Shown here: one piece after another, positions 34,309 through 43,358 of the stretch | Position numbering within the stretch: the first letter of the stretch is position 1 | Layout of the letters: every line of letters starts with the position of its first letter | NCBI RefSeq assembly: GCF_003725735.1 | Contig: NZ_RJTM01000107.1 | Location: 44,373-108,372, forward strand | Origin: Sinomicrobium pectinilyticum | Lineage (GTDB): Bacteria; Bacteroidota; Bacteroidia; Flavobacteriales; Flavobacteriaceae | DNA length: 64,000 nt | Direction of reading: 5' to 3' | Position numbers and translations under genes: made by a program | The notes under the pieces: model-generated | The model's database searches: none | The model's input: only the letters and a program-made list of their open reading frames with translations | What the model was told of the DNA's origin: nothing

Positions 34309-36099
34309 ATGGCAACCCAGACCAGTGTAACGATCCGCATAGATGGTGAGGACATTATAGAATTCGATAACCTGGAAATAAACCAGCAGGTAAACGGCCA
34401 TCATACTTTTTCCTTTGTGGAGGTATTCCACAAGGGGTTTTCCGAAAATGCCCTGGACAGGATGCAACATTATATCGGGGGTACCGTCCATGTGGAGATC
34501 ACCCCAAAAAACTTCGGAGAAGGGGATGCACACATATTCCGTGGTGTGGTAACCGATGCCAGCCTGGCCCGCGCAGGGGGGGATGCGGGCGGCATTGTCA
34601 TTTCCGGGCATAGTCCTACCATCTATATGGACGGTGTGCCCAACACCAGGAATTTTGTGGGGGAAAGTCTTGGCAAGATCATCCATGAAGCTACCCGGCT
34701 ACACACGGGAAAGGTACAGTTTACTCAGAATGCGGATGATGAAGCACTGGATTATATCGTGCAATATAAAGAAAGCGACTTTAATTTTTTACGTCGTCTT
34801 GCGCAGAAAAAAGGACATTGGTTTTATTTCAACGGCGAAGAACTGGTATTCGGCCGGCCGAAAGGCAGGCAGATTTCCCTGGAATACGGGCATACCCTGG
34901 AAGAGTTTGATATCAGGGTCAGTGCGAGGCCGCTCGGCTTTCAGTATACCGGGTATGATGCTACCTCGGCAGAGATACAGCACGCCAGGTCTTCCGAAAT
35001 AAGCCACAATTCGCAGGGGCTTTTGCAGAACATGGTGGAAGCTTCGGAAAAAATGTACCCGGGAGGAGAATCGGAATCGTTTTATCATCACCCCCTTGCC
35101 GAAGGCAATGCCCGGAGCCACCTGCTGAGTAGGGTAAAGACCCAGCTTCAGGGGAGAGTGTCCCGCCTCGTGCTGGCGACAGGCATATCGGAAGATACAC
35201 GCTTTCACGTGGGAGATATTATAGGGATCAAAGAACCCAAATTCGGCCTGACACAAAATCCCAAAGACCTGGTACAGGAAAAATACTATGGCAATTATTA
35301 CGTAACCTCCTTAACACATCACTGCGATGGCAAAGGAAATTACAGTAACGAATTTACTGCGGTGCCCGATTCTGTGGAAGTACCGCCTTATACTAATATT
35401 TTCACACCTCCCGTGGCCGAGACACAGTCGGCAGTAGTAACCGATAATAGCGATCCCATAGGATTGGGGAGGGTGAAGGTGAAATTTCACTGGAATTACG
35501 AAAGCCCGTGGATACGTATGGTACAGCCTCACAGCGGGGGAAACAAAGGTTTTTACTTTATACCCGAAGTGGGAGAGGAGGTGCAGGTGGCATTTGAAGG
35601 AGGTAATGCCGAGAAACCCTATATTACAGGCACCCTGTATAATGGAAAACAGTCCAGCGGGTATGCCACGGCGGAAAATGATTTAAAAGTGATCCACACC
35701 CGCAGCGGTCATGTTATAAAGCTCAGCGATGCCAAGGGAGCGGAAAGCATTACGATTACGGATAAGAACAGGAATGTCATTTTTATAGATACCGTGGGAA
35801 ACAACATAGATATTACCGCCAATGAAACGATGACGCTGAATGCGAAAAACATGCAGATCAATGTAGAGGAAGACCTGGAGATCCAAGTGGGAAATAACAA
35901 ATCGGAAATTGTGACCAATGACAATGTGTTCAGGGCTAATAATAATGATATCAAGGTAAACGAGGAAATCAAGGTATTGAGCACTACCTATAAACAACAG
36001 GCACAGGAAATAATAACAGATACCAGCGGGGAGATAAAAACCAACGCAGGAGGACTGATCACTATTGCCAGCGCCGAAGGAGTGGATTACGGAGAATAA
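34309..36099 (+). CDS. vgrG: T6SS spike protein VgrG (TssI)
   Basis: 596 residues. The N-terminal gp27-like part (about 1-370) includes YKESDFNFLRRLAQKKGHWFYF. An OB-fold gp5-like domain (about 380-450; GLGRVKVKFHWNYESPWIRM) and a beta-helical needle (about 470-575) with repeats such as ITITDKNRNVIFIDTVGNNIDITA follow. There is no extra C-terminal enzyme domain, so this VgrG carries effectors by binding rather than fusion. It heads a run of seven closely spaced genes (VgrG, lipase, DUF2931, unknown, PAAR-like, metzincin effector, immunity lipoprotein) with gaps of 15 bp or less. Confidence 0.95.
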   Translation: MATQTSVTIRIDGEDIIEFDNLEINQQVNGHHTFSFVEVFHKGFSENALDRMQHYIGGTVHVEITPKNFGEGDAHIFRGVVTDASLARAGGDAGGIVISGHSPTIYMDGVPNTRNFVGESLGKIIHEATRLHTGKVQFTQNADDEALDYIVQYKESDFNFLRRLAQKKGHWFYFNGEELVFGRPKGRQISLEYGHTLEEFDIRVSARPLGFQYTGYDATSAEIQHARSSEISHNSQGLLQNMVEASEKMYPGGESESFYHHPLAEGNARSHLLSRVKTQLQGRVSRLVLATGISEDTRFHVGDIIGIKEPKFGLTQNPKDLVQEKYYGNYYVTSLTHHCDGKGNYSNEFTAVPDSVEVPPYTNIFTPPVAETQSAVVTDNSDPIGLGRVKVKFHWNYESPWIRMVQPHSGGNKGFYFIPEVGEEVQVAFEGGNAEKPYITGTLYNGKQSSGYATAENDLKVIHTRSGHVIKLSDAKGAESITITDKNRNVIFIDTVGNNIDITANETMTLNAKNMQINVEEDLEIQVGNNKSEIVTNDNVFRANNNDIKVNEEIKVLSTTYKQQAQEIITDTSGEIKTNAGGLITIASAEGVDYGE

Positions 36100-36110
36100 T
36101 AATTAGTGTT

Positions 36111-37565
36111 ATGAAAAACGCCAACGCTACCATTTTATTAACCGCGGAAAGGGCAGGAGTCCCGGAACAGGAAACCCGGCAGGTGCTGAGTGGTGTAAAC
36201 GTTCAGACTTCCAAAGTATATGTCGGGAAAGCCAATTATGAAGAAAACCTGTCCGAAGATGCTGTAAATGTTACGGTCGGGGTATTTTTTGACGGTACCT
36301 GGAACAACCGTAATAATACGGATTCGAGGCTGGAACACGAAAAAAGAGAAAACAACCTGTCTTTTGATGCCGGGCTTGCAGACAGGTATATCGAAGGGCA
36401 GAACAGTTTTGAAAATTACTATTCCAACGTAGCCCGGCTCGAACCTTTCTATGAAATTAAAAACGAGGAAAAGCAAAAGCAACTGGCTATCTACATAGAG
36501 GGAATAGGAACGGAAGATTTTGAGAAGGATACGACTTTCGGCGGTGGTTTCGGGACCGGTGATGCCGGGGTACGGGCCAAAGTGGTGAAAGCCTGTGAAA
36601 AAGTGGTGGAAAATATAGGCAGAAGAAATCTTTTCGAAATTGACCTGTTGGTCCTTGATACCTACGGATTTAGCAGGGGTGCTGCCGCAGCACGTAATTT
36701 TGTGCATGAAGTAACCCAAAAGGAAGGAGATGTAAAACAGGTTATTCAGGGTAATCCCCGTACACCTCCACGGATCATAAGGTATGAGGTAGATAACGGG
36801 GCATTGGGAGAAGCACTTGCAGCAGAAGGGATTACCGCCAAAATGATCGTAGTCCGTTTTGTGGGATTATATGATACAGTGGCTTCCTATGGGCTGATTC
36901 ACAGTAACGATACCCGCGAACTGAATCTCGATGCCATAAAAAAATCAAGAAGTACCTTTCAATTAGCGGCCGCCGACGAGCACAGGGTGAATTTCAGTCT
37001 TACCAATATAGCCAGTGCCGGGGGAAAAGGTACGGAAAAAGTTTTACCGGGAGTACATTCCGATATCGGAGGCGGTTATGAAGACAATGCGGACGAAGAA
37101 CGTTTTCTCAACAGGAATGCTTCCATTTCCAACCTGGAACAAGACCGTCAGTTTTTAATTGAACAAGGGTGGTATCTTCCCGAAGAGATAAGTATTAATA
37201 CTTTCTGGGGAAACCTGAACGGGAACAGGATCGGGATCAGCAGCAGGTACGGGGATATTCCGTTACACATCATGGCAGAATACAGTATGGAGAAAAAAGT
37301 GGCCGTGGAAATGTCAAAATTAGGCAGAAAACATCCCGTAATCAGTGAATTAAACGGAGTGAAGTCCCGCCTGGATGCCTATATAAGCGGAGAGCAGGGG
37401 CCGATGTCTTTTGAAAATGAACAGGACAGGGAAACATTGCGATGGCTGAGGAACAGGTTCCTGCATTTTTCGGCCTATTACAGTAACTGGCTTCCGGGAC
37501 CTACGTCTGTTATGAGGCCAAACTGGGAGAACGGACAAAGACAACGCGTAATACATAACGGATAA
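36111..37565 (+). CDS. DUF2235 (Tle1-like) phospholipase effector of the T6SS
   Basis: 484 residues. DUF2235 alpha/beta hydrolase: VGVFFDGTWNN at about 60, nucleophile elbow YGFSRGAAAARNF (GxSxG, Ser about 188), and catalytic aspartate in GVHSDIGGGY (about 313). Tle1-type enzymes are T6SS-delivered phospholipases that attack membrane lipids from the periplasm of the target cell. There is no signal peptide, as expected for T6SS cargo. It starts 11 bp after vgrG and is followed directly by a DUF2931 lipoprotein, a plausible immunity protein. Confidence 0.9.
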   Translation: MKNANATILLTAERAGVPEQETRQVLSGVNVQTSKVYVGKANYEENLSEDAVNVTVGVFFDGTWNNRNNTDSRLEHEKRENNLSFDAGLADRYIEGQNSFENYYSNVARLEPFYEIKNEEKQKQLAIYIEGIGTEDFEKDTTFGGGFGTGDAGVRAKVVKACEKVVENIGRRNLFEIDLLVLDTYGFSRGAAAARNFVHEVTQKEGDVKQVIQGNPRTPPRIIRYEVDNGALGEALAAEGITAKMIVVRFVGLYDTVASYGLIHSNDTRELNLDAIKKSRSTFQLAAADEHRVNFSLTNIASAGGKGTEKVLPGVHSDIGGGYEDNADEERFLNRNASISNLEQDRQFLIEQGWYLPEEISINTFWGNLNGNRIGISSRYGDIPLHIMAEYSMEKKVAVEMSKLGRKHPVISELNGVKSRLDAYISGEQGPMSFENEQDRETLRWLRNRFLHFSAYYSNWLPGPTSVMRPNWENGQRQRVIHNG

Positions 37566-37573
37566 GAGTGGGG

Positions 37574-38605
37574 ATGAACATAATACGCAATATCATTTTA
37601 GTAACAGTGATAACAGGGATACTTTCCTGTACAAGCCAGACAACCATGGAAAAATATGAATGGATACCTTCGGTATGCGCACCGAAGAATTACCCTATGG
37701 AGGTATATAAAGGAACTTTTTATTACGGGGACGGCTCTTCGGTGCGTGTTCCCGCCGGCCATACCCTGGGCGCGAAAAACGGACAGGACTGGGGAATGCC
37801 CGGGCCGTCACATTACTCGGATAATGATAAGAGGGAAGTTCCCGGTTTTTTTAATATCACCTGGCTGTCTTATCGCGAAAACACATTTTATACGGGCCGT
37901 TTTAAACTTCCCGAAGAAAAGATCGCAAAACTGTTCCAGGAAGGTTTCGAAGACCGGAATGGGAAGAAGAAGACTTATGATGTTATTAATGTGGGAATGG
38001 CTCCCGGAGGAAAAGTTGCCGTATGGATGGCCGGAAGCGGGAAGAAGGTTGAAATAGGATGGTTCCGGGCTAAAGATACGGTGATAGCAAAAGAAGATTT
38101 TATGCCCGATTCCGTAGTGTCTTTAGAGGAACATATCCGGAGCACAATAGAAGAAGATGTAGAAGATAGCATTCGGAAAGAACCGGTTCCTGCGGAACGT
38201 TGGGACACCTACAGAAAACGTTATTCATGGCATACGGAAATGGAGTTTTCCGGACAGGATGAAACAGTCTCCGAGATGCTCATAACTTATTATAACGGGG
38301 AAGACCTGTTTACTACGGGAAATAATCCGGAGATTGTATCTTATGAAGAAAGAGCACTGCCAAACCATATCCTGGCAACCTGGCAGAATAATAAAGGTGA
38401 CCGCTACAGAATGAAAGCCTATTTTGATGAAGAAGAGATATTCGAAGCCTTTAAAAAAGCCTTTGCAGAGAACAAAGAAGACCAGGTACAACTGGTGATA
38501 CGGGTTGAAGAAGGAAATACCGGTGCCCGCCTGTTTCTCAGAGGAGAACAGGAAGAAATCCCGATAAAAAAGGCAGATGTAAAGGTATACCCGGTTTCCG
38601 GATAA
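37574..38605 (+). CDS. DUF2931 family lipoprotein, probable immunity to the DUF2235 lipase
   Basis: About 343 residues from the ATG at 37574 (a GTG two codons upstream is possible). The lipoprotein signal ends GILSCTS. The conserved DUF2931 features are YEWIPSVCAPKNYPMEVYKG, VPAGHTLGA, ITWLSYRENTFYTGRF and VNVGMAPGGKVAVWMAG, written here in shorter overlapping blocks. The second half (about 200-343) repeats a weaker version of the same domain (HTEMEFSGQDETVSEML, LPNHILATWQNNKGDRY). DUF2931 genes are recurrent partners of DUF2235 effector genes. Being lipid-anchored in the periplasm, it is placed to block a membrane-attacking lipase. Confidence 0.85.
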   Translation: MNIIRNIILVTVITGILSCTSQTTMEKYEWIPSVCAPKNYPMEVYKGTFYYGDGSSVRVPAGHTLGAKNGQDWGMPGPSHYSDNDKREVPGFFNITWLSYRENTFYTGRFKLPEEKIAKLFQEGFEDRNGKKKTYDVINVGMAPGGKVAVWMAGSGKKVEIGWFRAKDTVIAKEDFMPDSVVSLEEHIRSTIEEDVEDSIRKEPVPAERWDTYRKRYSWHTEMEFSGQDETVSEMLITYYNGEDLFTTGNNPEIVSYEERALPNHILATWQNNKGDRYRMKAYFDEEEIFEAFKKAFAENKEDQVQLVIRVEEGNTGARLFLRGEQEEIPIKKADVKVYPVSG

Positions 38606-38618
38606 ACAACAACGTCCC

Positions 38619-39509
38619 ATGAACCTGACCAAATCCAGAGAAACTTCTTATGTGCTCCGACTCCATACGGAGCCGGGAATACGCGGTTATGAGGCCTGGA
38701 TAAAAACCCGGATCAAAAAGGGAGAACGCTCCTTTTTTTCCGGAATAAAGGCGGAGTATTCCCTGGAATGTAAAGGTTTTTTTAATACGGAAGCGCTGAG
38801 GTACCGGTTGAAGTGTGAAAAACAAATACCCGTAGATTCCAAGGGGTTCCCTGTTAAAAAGGTCTCAAAAGCCATGCAGATAGCTTTGCAGCTGGGCAGC
38901 GTTAATAATGACCTGACTTTTCAGGTAAGTCCCGGATTGAAGATATTGCGTTTGGAAAATACCGCAGAGGTCAGGGAAAAATGGAACAGGATAAAGCCGG
39001 ACCTGGAGAAACGTTACCCGGACCTGAAGGAGTATATAGCCGATTATGAATGGCAATTAAAGGAGGACAATATACAACGGTGTTATACGGAAGATACTTT
39101 TTACCGTTTTTTGTTCCCGGACATATTCGACAAAGCACATTCGGAATATTTCACCACGAACCGGGAATTTGTACTTCACGATGCAGTTGAAGGACTTTCG
39201 TTACCTGTTTTATGGCAGGGAAAACTAAAGGATTTTTACCGTATTCTGGATACCGGGAAACTGGAGTTCCGGGGAGAGTTACAAACGGACCATCCGAAAT
39301 TCCCGGGAAAAAAACTGAACCTTCTGGTCGGTAGCCTGGCGGATGAAGGAAGTCAGCATGCATTGTCGTTTGACTATTCCGGGCATTACGACCTTAAACC
39401 GAAGTCCGGGAGGATAGAAGGAGGAGAAGTGAAAACCCTGGTGACCATAGGGAACATTTACAGAAAAGAAACCGAAACCCGTTTAAAACTATTGAGAGAT
39501 GAGCGATAA
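38619..39509 (+). CDS. Unknown T6SS-island protein, candidate adaptor
   Basis: 296 residues without signal peptide, membrane segment or any domain that I recognise. Visible features: a basic N-terminus (MNLTKSRETSYVLRLH), a central charged helical part around 115-150 (REKWNRIKPDLEKRYPDL), and a C-terminal beta-rich part (LSFDYSGHYDLKPKSGRIEGG). It overlaps the PAAR-like gene by 11 bp, so the two are translationally coupled. Its position between a lipase/immunity pair and the PAAR-like gene suggests an adaptor or chaperone loading cargo on the spike. That is inference from context only. Confidence 0.7.
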   Translation: MNLTKSRETSYVLRLHTEPGIRGYEAWIKTRIKKGERSFFSGIKAEYSLECKGFFNTEALRYRLKCEKQIPVDSKGFPVKKVSKAMQIALQLGSVNNDLTFQVSPGLKILRLENTAEVREKWNRIKPDLEKRYPDLKEYIADYEWQLKEDNIQRCYTEDTFYRFLFPDIFDKAHSEYFTTNREFVLHDAVEGLSLPVLWQGKLKDFYRILDTGKLEFRGELQTDHPKFPGKKLNLLVGSLADEGSQHALSFDYSGHYDLKPKSGRIEGGEVKTLVTIGNIYRKETETRLKLLRDER

Positions 39510-40185
39510 GATCTATGTATGTGACGGAGCAGTATTACAATGCGATCAGGGTTTTACTCCTGCCGAACTCAAGGTGACCGAAAACCGTAAAATAAGAGTG
39601 CAGGGAAAACTCAAGGCTACAGATATGGACAGGCAGGTACCCAAAACCTTCGGAAAGTGCAAATTGAAGCCTACTAGCAGTGATTATCTGCCATGTGTGC
39701 CTGCATTGCAAAAATGGACAAAGACCAGTAAAAAGACCACTCTGGGCAAAAACAAAAAGTTCCTGTTTCACGATTCCGAATGTATGTGCAGCACGGGAGG
39801 AAAAATTACCATTACCGATCCGTTGCAGGTAGACAGTGCCGGAAGCGTAGCAGAAGAATTTATACAAATAGCCCGGATGCTTCCGGGAGCGATATTAGGT
39901 GCCGACCATGCTCCTAAAGTGGTGGAGAGTTATTGGATGGATGAGGAGGCTTCCCGAAAAATAAAGAATTCAGAGTACGGGGAGAATGCCTGTTTTTTCG
40001 TGCGCACGGAAAATATAGACACCGGAGAAACTCTGGAGATAGAAATGACAGATAAAGAGAGACAGGACTTAGACGATGGACGGCAACAAATAATTTATTC
40101 CGGGATAGTACAGGCGGATGGTACCGCAGAATTACAATCTATAAACATAAATAAGATCTGGCAACAAACTGAAAAAGAAACATAA
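39499..40185 (+). CDS. DUF4280 PAAR-like spike-tip protein with C-terminal Ig-like domain
   Basis: 228 residues. The N-terminal ~115 residues are a DUF4280 PAAR-like domain: VCDGAVLQCDQG, then paired cysteines in FGKCKLKP, YLPCVPAL and SECMCSTGGKITI. Residues ~145-225 form an Ig-like extension (SYWMDEEASRKI, EYGENACFFVRTEN, GETLEIEMTDKE) often found attached to effectors or spike tips in Bacteroidota. It should cap the VgrG spike. The gene lies 2 bp before the metzincin effector, whose delivery it probably mediates. Confidence 0.88.
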   Translation: MSDKIYVCDGAVLQCDQGFTPAELKVTENRKIRVQGKLKATDMDRQVPKTFGKCKLKPTSSDYLPCVPALQKWTKTSKKTTLGKNKKFLFHDSECMCSTGGKITITDPLQVDSAGSVAEEFIQIARMLPGAILGADHAPKVVESYWMDEEASRKIKNSEYGENACFFVRTENIDTGETLEIEMTDKERQDLDDGRQQIIYSGIVQADGTAELQSININKIWQQTEKET

Positions 40186-40187
40186 CA

Positions 40188-41627
40188 ATGGCGAGGACTT
40201 TGGTAATAAATAAAATAAGGGGCGGAGGACGGGAGTTTGAGGTTAATGAAGAGTTGCAAATATCATCGACACTTAAGAAGTTCCTGGTTCATTTTAGGCG
40301 ACCAAGTAATTATCAGGGAGAATATGGTTTTGATTGGTTAAGGGATGAATATATTTATCCTATAGAAAAGGTTACTAATGATAATAATGGCTATCCTATA
40401 AATGCACCTACTCCACTATGTTTGAATCCTTCTGCTCTTAAAGAAGAGTATAGTAAAACAGATATTGTTAATCCGATTTCCCCTTATGGTGTGGAATATT
40501 ATCCGGCATGGCTAGCTATTTTTCCTCATACTACTACAGCTCAGTTTGCACATGGGTCACGTATGCACCGTAATGGAGTTAACTTAGATCTTGAAATTGA
40601 AGAATTGGAATCATTAACGAGTGATGATACAGAAATTATATTCGAATCAGGAAATACTAATCTCATTGTCTTTCCGGAGAAAATTGCGTTAAAGAATCTA
40701 ATAAGTGTTAAACAAACAAAAAAACTTGGAGGTAATAATATAAGAGACTTTTATCTGGCAGAGAAGGCAATAAACATAAAATCACAAAATGCATCTTTAA
40801 ATGAGCATGTGGAAATAAAAGTATTTGCAAAGTTAGGAAAGCAAAAGGAAGAAGTGGGAAAGCTAATGGTTTATAAAAATAATATCATACCAAAAGCAGA
40901 AATCGTTGCGGTTAATGTAATTACCGAAAATTCAAAAGCCAGTCTAAGAAATGATTATCAATTCCTGTTCAAAAACCAGTCTTTTAATCAGGCATTGATA
41001 AGAGCCGAAGTTAAAGTAGATACTCATTTTGATATAAAAAGTTTACCCATTTCAGATCAAGATGTAATTGCTTTTAAAAATAACTACTTAAATACCTCTT
41101 CCAATATTGGGGTGGGAAGATCTGACTCATTTAAAAAAGATTTGATTACTCTGTATGAAAAATTCGGGAAACATTCTCCTGCCAATAACTCTATGATAGA
41201 CAGTAATGCAAATAAACGTACTTATTTGTTTTACACAACCATAAGGGCTCAGGATAATATTCCTGGTGGAGGATGGCAGAGAATTCAGGGAACTTGTTCT
41301 GCCGAGAACAATTATGATTCCAACGGCAATTTAACAGGTATAATCTAGGGGAATGCTTATGTGATTTATGCCACAGCACTTTAGGAAAAAAGAACCGTAT
41401 TACATGAAGCAGCACATTCTTTTTCTCTAACTCATACATTTCAGGAAGGAACCATAAAAGCCCCTCATATATTTTATAAAGGTTTTACAGATAATATAAT
41501 GGATTATGTAAATCAAGTAGGGGTTTCTACTCGAAATCCTTTTGAAACCAACGATAAAATGAATTCGTTTTTCAAATGGCAATGGAATATCATGCGCAAA
41601 GATAGAAGTCTGATTTTTAATTATTGA
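40188..41627 (+). pseudogene. Metzincin-type T6SS effector gene interrupted by two in-frame amber codons
   Basis: The intact first frame runs 40188-41348 (386 residues). Continuing in the same frame past the TAG at 41346-41348, a second TAG occurs at 41382-41384. The frame then stays open to TGA at 41625-41627. The extension encodes LHEAAHSFSLTHTF, a metzincin zinc motif HExxHxxxxxH, and NIMDY, a plausible Met-turn. The upstream frame supplies what looks like the first half of the same catalytic domain (RTYLFYTTIRAQDN). The next gene starts 4 bp after the distal stop, as expected if 41627 is the original end. Either the gene is a recent pseudogene, or the ambers are read through, or the assembly has two errors. 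The N-terminal ~200 residues (FDWLRDEYIYPIE) are of unknown family. The gene is AT-rich relative to the PAAR gene. Confidence 0.8.
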
Positions 41628-41630
41628 AAT

Positions 41631-42059
41631 ATGCAATATTACATCACTTTAATTTTTTTTCTGGCCGGATCTTGTTTTCAGATGAATAAAACTGATAATA
41701 CAGATGCCGTGATTGTACAAAAGAAGGTGACAAAAATTACTTGTTATCTAATTACCCTGGAAGGAGAATATAAAATATATACTTTAGAAAAGGATTATAT
41801 ATATATCCCTTCCAAAAATCCACAAAAAATAACTTTAACACAGGAAAAAGCATGGGAAGTCCCGAAGGAAATTATGTCAACAGATAAGAAATATGGCTGT
41901 GGGACATGTACGGATCAAATAGACTATAAGTTTATTTTTGAAAGTAATGACACGAGTCAAACAGTCTGGGAAATAGATCCGGGATCCAGACCTGTTCCGG
42001 ATTTTGATGATTATTTTGATATTTTAATTGAGATGTATAATGAAGTGGTAAATAATTAA
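41631..42059 (+). CDS. Small lipoprotein, candidate immunity protein to the metzincin effector
   Basis: 142 residues. The lipoprotein signal ends FLAGSCF. The mature protein has a CGTC pair (KKYGCGTCTDQI) that may form a disulfide in the periplasm, and an acidic C-terminus (DFDDYFDILIEMYNE). The family is not recognised. It starts 3 bp after the last stop of the interrupted metallopeptidase gene, the usual place of an immunity gene. A lipid-anchored periplasmic inhibitor of the peptidase is inferred. The gene itself is intact. Confidence 0.75.
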   Translation: MQYYITLIFFLAGSCFQMNKTDNTDAVIVQKKVTKITCYLITLEGEYKIYTLEKDYIYIPSKNPQKITLTQEKAWEVPKEIMSTDKKYGCGTCTDQIDYKFIFESNDTSQTVWEIDPGSRPVPDFDDYFDILIEMYNEVVNN

Positions 42060-42157
42060 TTTTTTGGAATGTTACAAAATGTATTGAATAAATAGAAGAA
42101 AATATTTTGCGTCAAAAAAGACAAGTTGAAAAAACTAAAGGTGTCTATATGTGTTGC

Positions 42158-42956
42158 ATGAGGCTAAATAATTTTTTTGTATTTTTTTACTATTAATCAG
42201 TCTTTCATGTTCAGCACAACATAGTGACAGACAAGAAATTGTTTATGATGTAATATTGTTGGAAGACTCTATTGAGAATCCTTATGTATATCTGAATGAA
42301 TTAAAAGTAAATATACCAGAAACAAAAAATTCCGGAAAATTGATGGTGAATATACAAGGACTTTCGGAGAATAAAGAACTTAGATCTGCGAATCCGAAAA
42401 AGCGTTTAGCCCTAAAAAAAGAGTTATTGAAAAATTGTCTTCAACAGAAGGAGGCTATTTGTTTGTATATTCCGGAGAAGTATGAAATGTTATATAATGC
42501 ACGGCGTATACTATCTTTAAAATATTGTTATAATTCTTTTGGGAATAGGGACGAATACTATAAATATGCCTGCTTCGATTTGAAAACCGGGGAGCGTATT
42601 ACTTATGAGGAAATGTTTTTGAATCCAGAGGAGATACTTCAGACATACAATGAAAAATATGTACGGGAAATTACAGACTATTTGAGGGCTTTGAAAACAG
42701 AAGAAGATGAAGAAGCTAAATAAGAATTTGAAATTTTTCAGGAATATTTAAAAACAAGGAAGCCATTTGGCTTAAAGGATTTAAATAATTGGGAGCCGGT
42801 TTTCAATGATCCGGAAAGCTGGTGAAAATAAAACTTTATTATAACGGTGAGGGAGGTCTCTACAGGAAATATTTTCCTCCCGGCTATATTGAGTTGTTGA
42901 CAGAAGTATTGAGGTCTGAGTTAAAAGTAGAGTTTAAAGAAATATTTAAAGTATAG
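42158..42956 (+). pseudogene. Decayed lipoprotein gene (frameshift in T-tract, internal stop, second frameshift)
   Basis: The longest open piece (42256-42723, TTG start) lacks its beginning. Reading upstream in the same frame gives a lipoprotein signal (FLLLISLSCSAQ) that runs back to a stop at 42169. The natural ATG at 42158 (MRLNNFF) is one base out of frame; adding one T to either of two T7 tracts (42172-42178 or 42182-42188) would join them. Downstream, TAA at 42721-42723 is followed in frame by 33 codons ending PVFNDPESW. From 42822 another frame continues with YYNGEGGLYRKYFPPGY to 42956. Together these read as one ~265-residue secreted protein of unknown family with three lesions. It is probably a dead immunity-type gene. 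Confidence 0.7.
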
Positions 42957-42958
42957 AG

Positions 42959-43042
42959 TTTTCCTACTCCTCCGATCTCTTTTTTACTTTTTCTGAGCTT
43001 AAAACCTATCTTAAAGAGGATTTTAAATCCAAATTAGAGTAA
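42959..43042 (+). pseudogene. Gene-tail remnant related to the preceding pseudogene
   Basis: 28 codons ending in TAA. SDLFFTFSELKTYLKEDFKS parallels the end of the preceding remnant (GYIELLTEVLRSELKVEFKE), so this looks like the last piece of a second, deleted paralogue. Confidence 0.45.
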
Positions 43043-43358
43043 AGGATATCTAAACTATTTATAGGCTGCCTTAAAATATATAATCGGATGAAGGTAAATT
43101 ACCCGCCCTCTTGGATATTTCTACCCGTCCTTTGATTTGGCTTTATGTCGCCTGCATGAAGATATTACATGTTATCTGTATGAAGGGGTTTCATGTAAGT
43201 GAGAAATCCGGCTCAAAATACAATCCCGGAAATTGCAGCGTATAGGGAATACGACTGGCGGTTTTACGAGATTTATATTTTTCTTCCCAAATATAATACC
43301 GGAATCAAAGGGACAAATACCGGCTTATCTTATTGCTGTATCTGTCCCCGAATCCCCG
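43043..43358. other. Non-coding right edge of the T6SS island
   Basis: About 315 bp. Short open frames exist on the plus strand but run antisense into the GNAT gene and show no recognisable protein. No repeat, tRNA or attachment-like sequence was seen that would mark an island boundary. Confidence 0.5.

Noticed and set aside
41346..41384. Amber codon reassignment (pyrrolysine or a TAG-sense genetic code)
   Set aside because: TAG is used as the normal stop of other intact genes in the window (for example at 526, 1950 and 20163), so global reassignment is excluded. Local read-through remains possible and is noted as a finding.
30191..41627. Extracellular contractile injection system or prophage tail instead of T6SS
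   Set aside because: DUF4280 also occurs in such systems. However, the TssD proteins, the complete VgrG and the DUF2235/DUF2931 pair fit T6SS(iii) better, and no phage structural, lysis or integrase genes are present.
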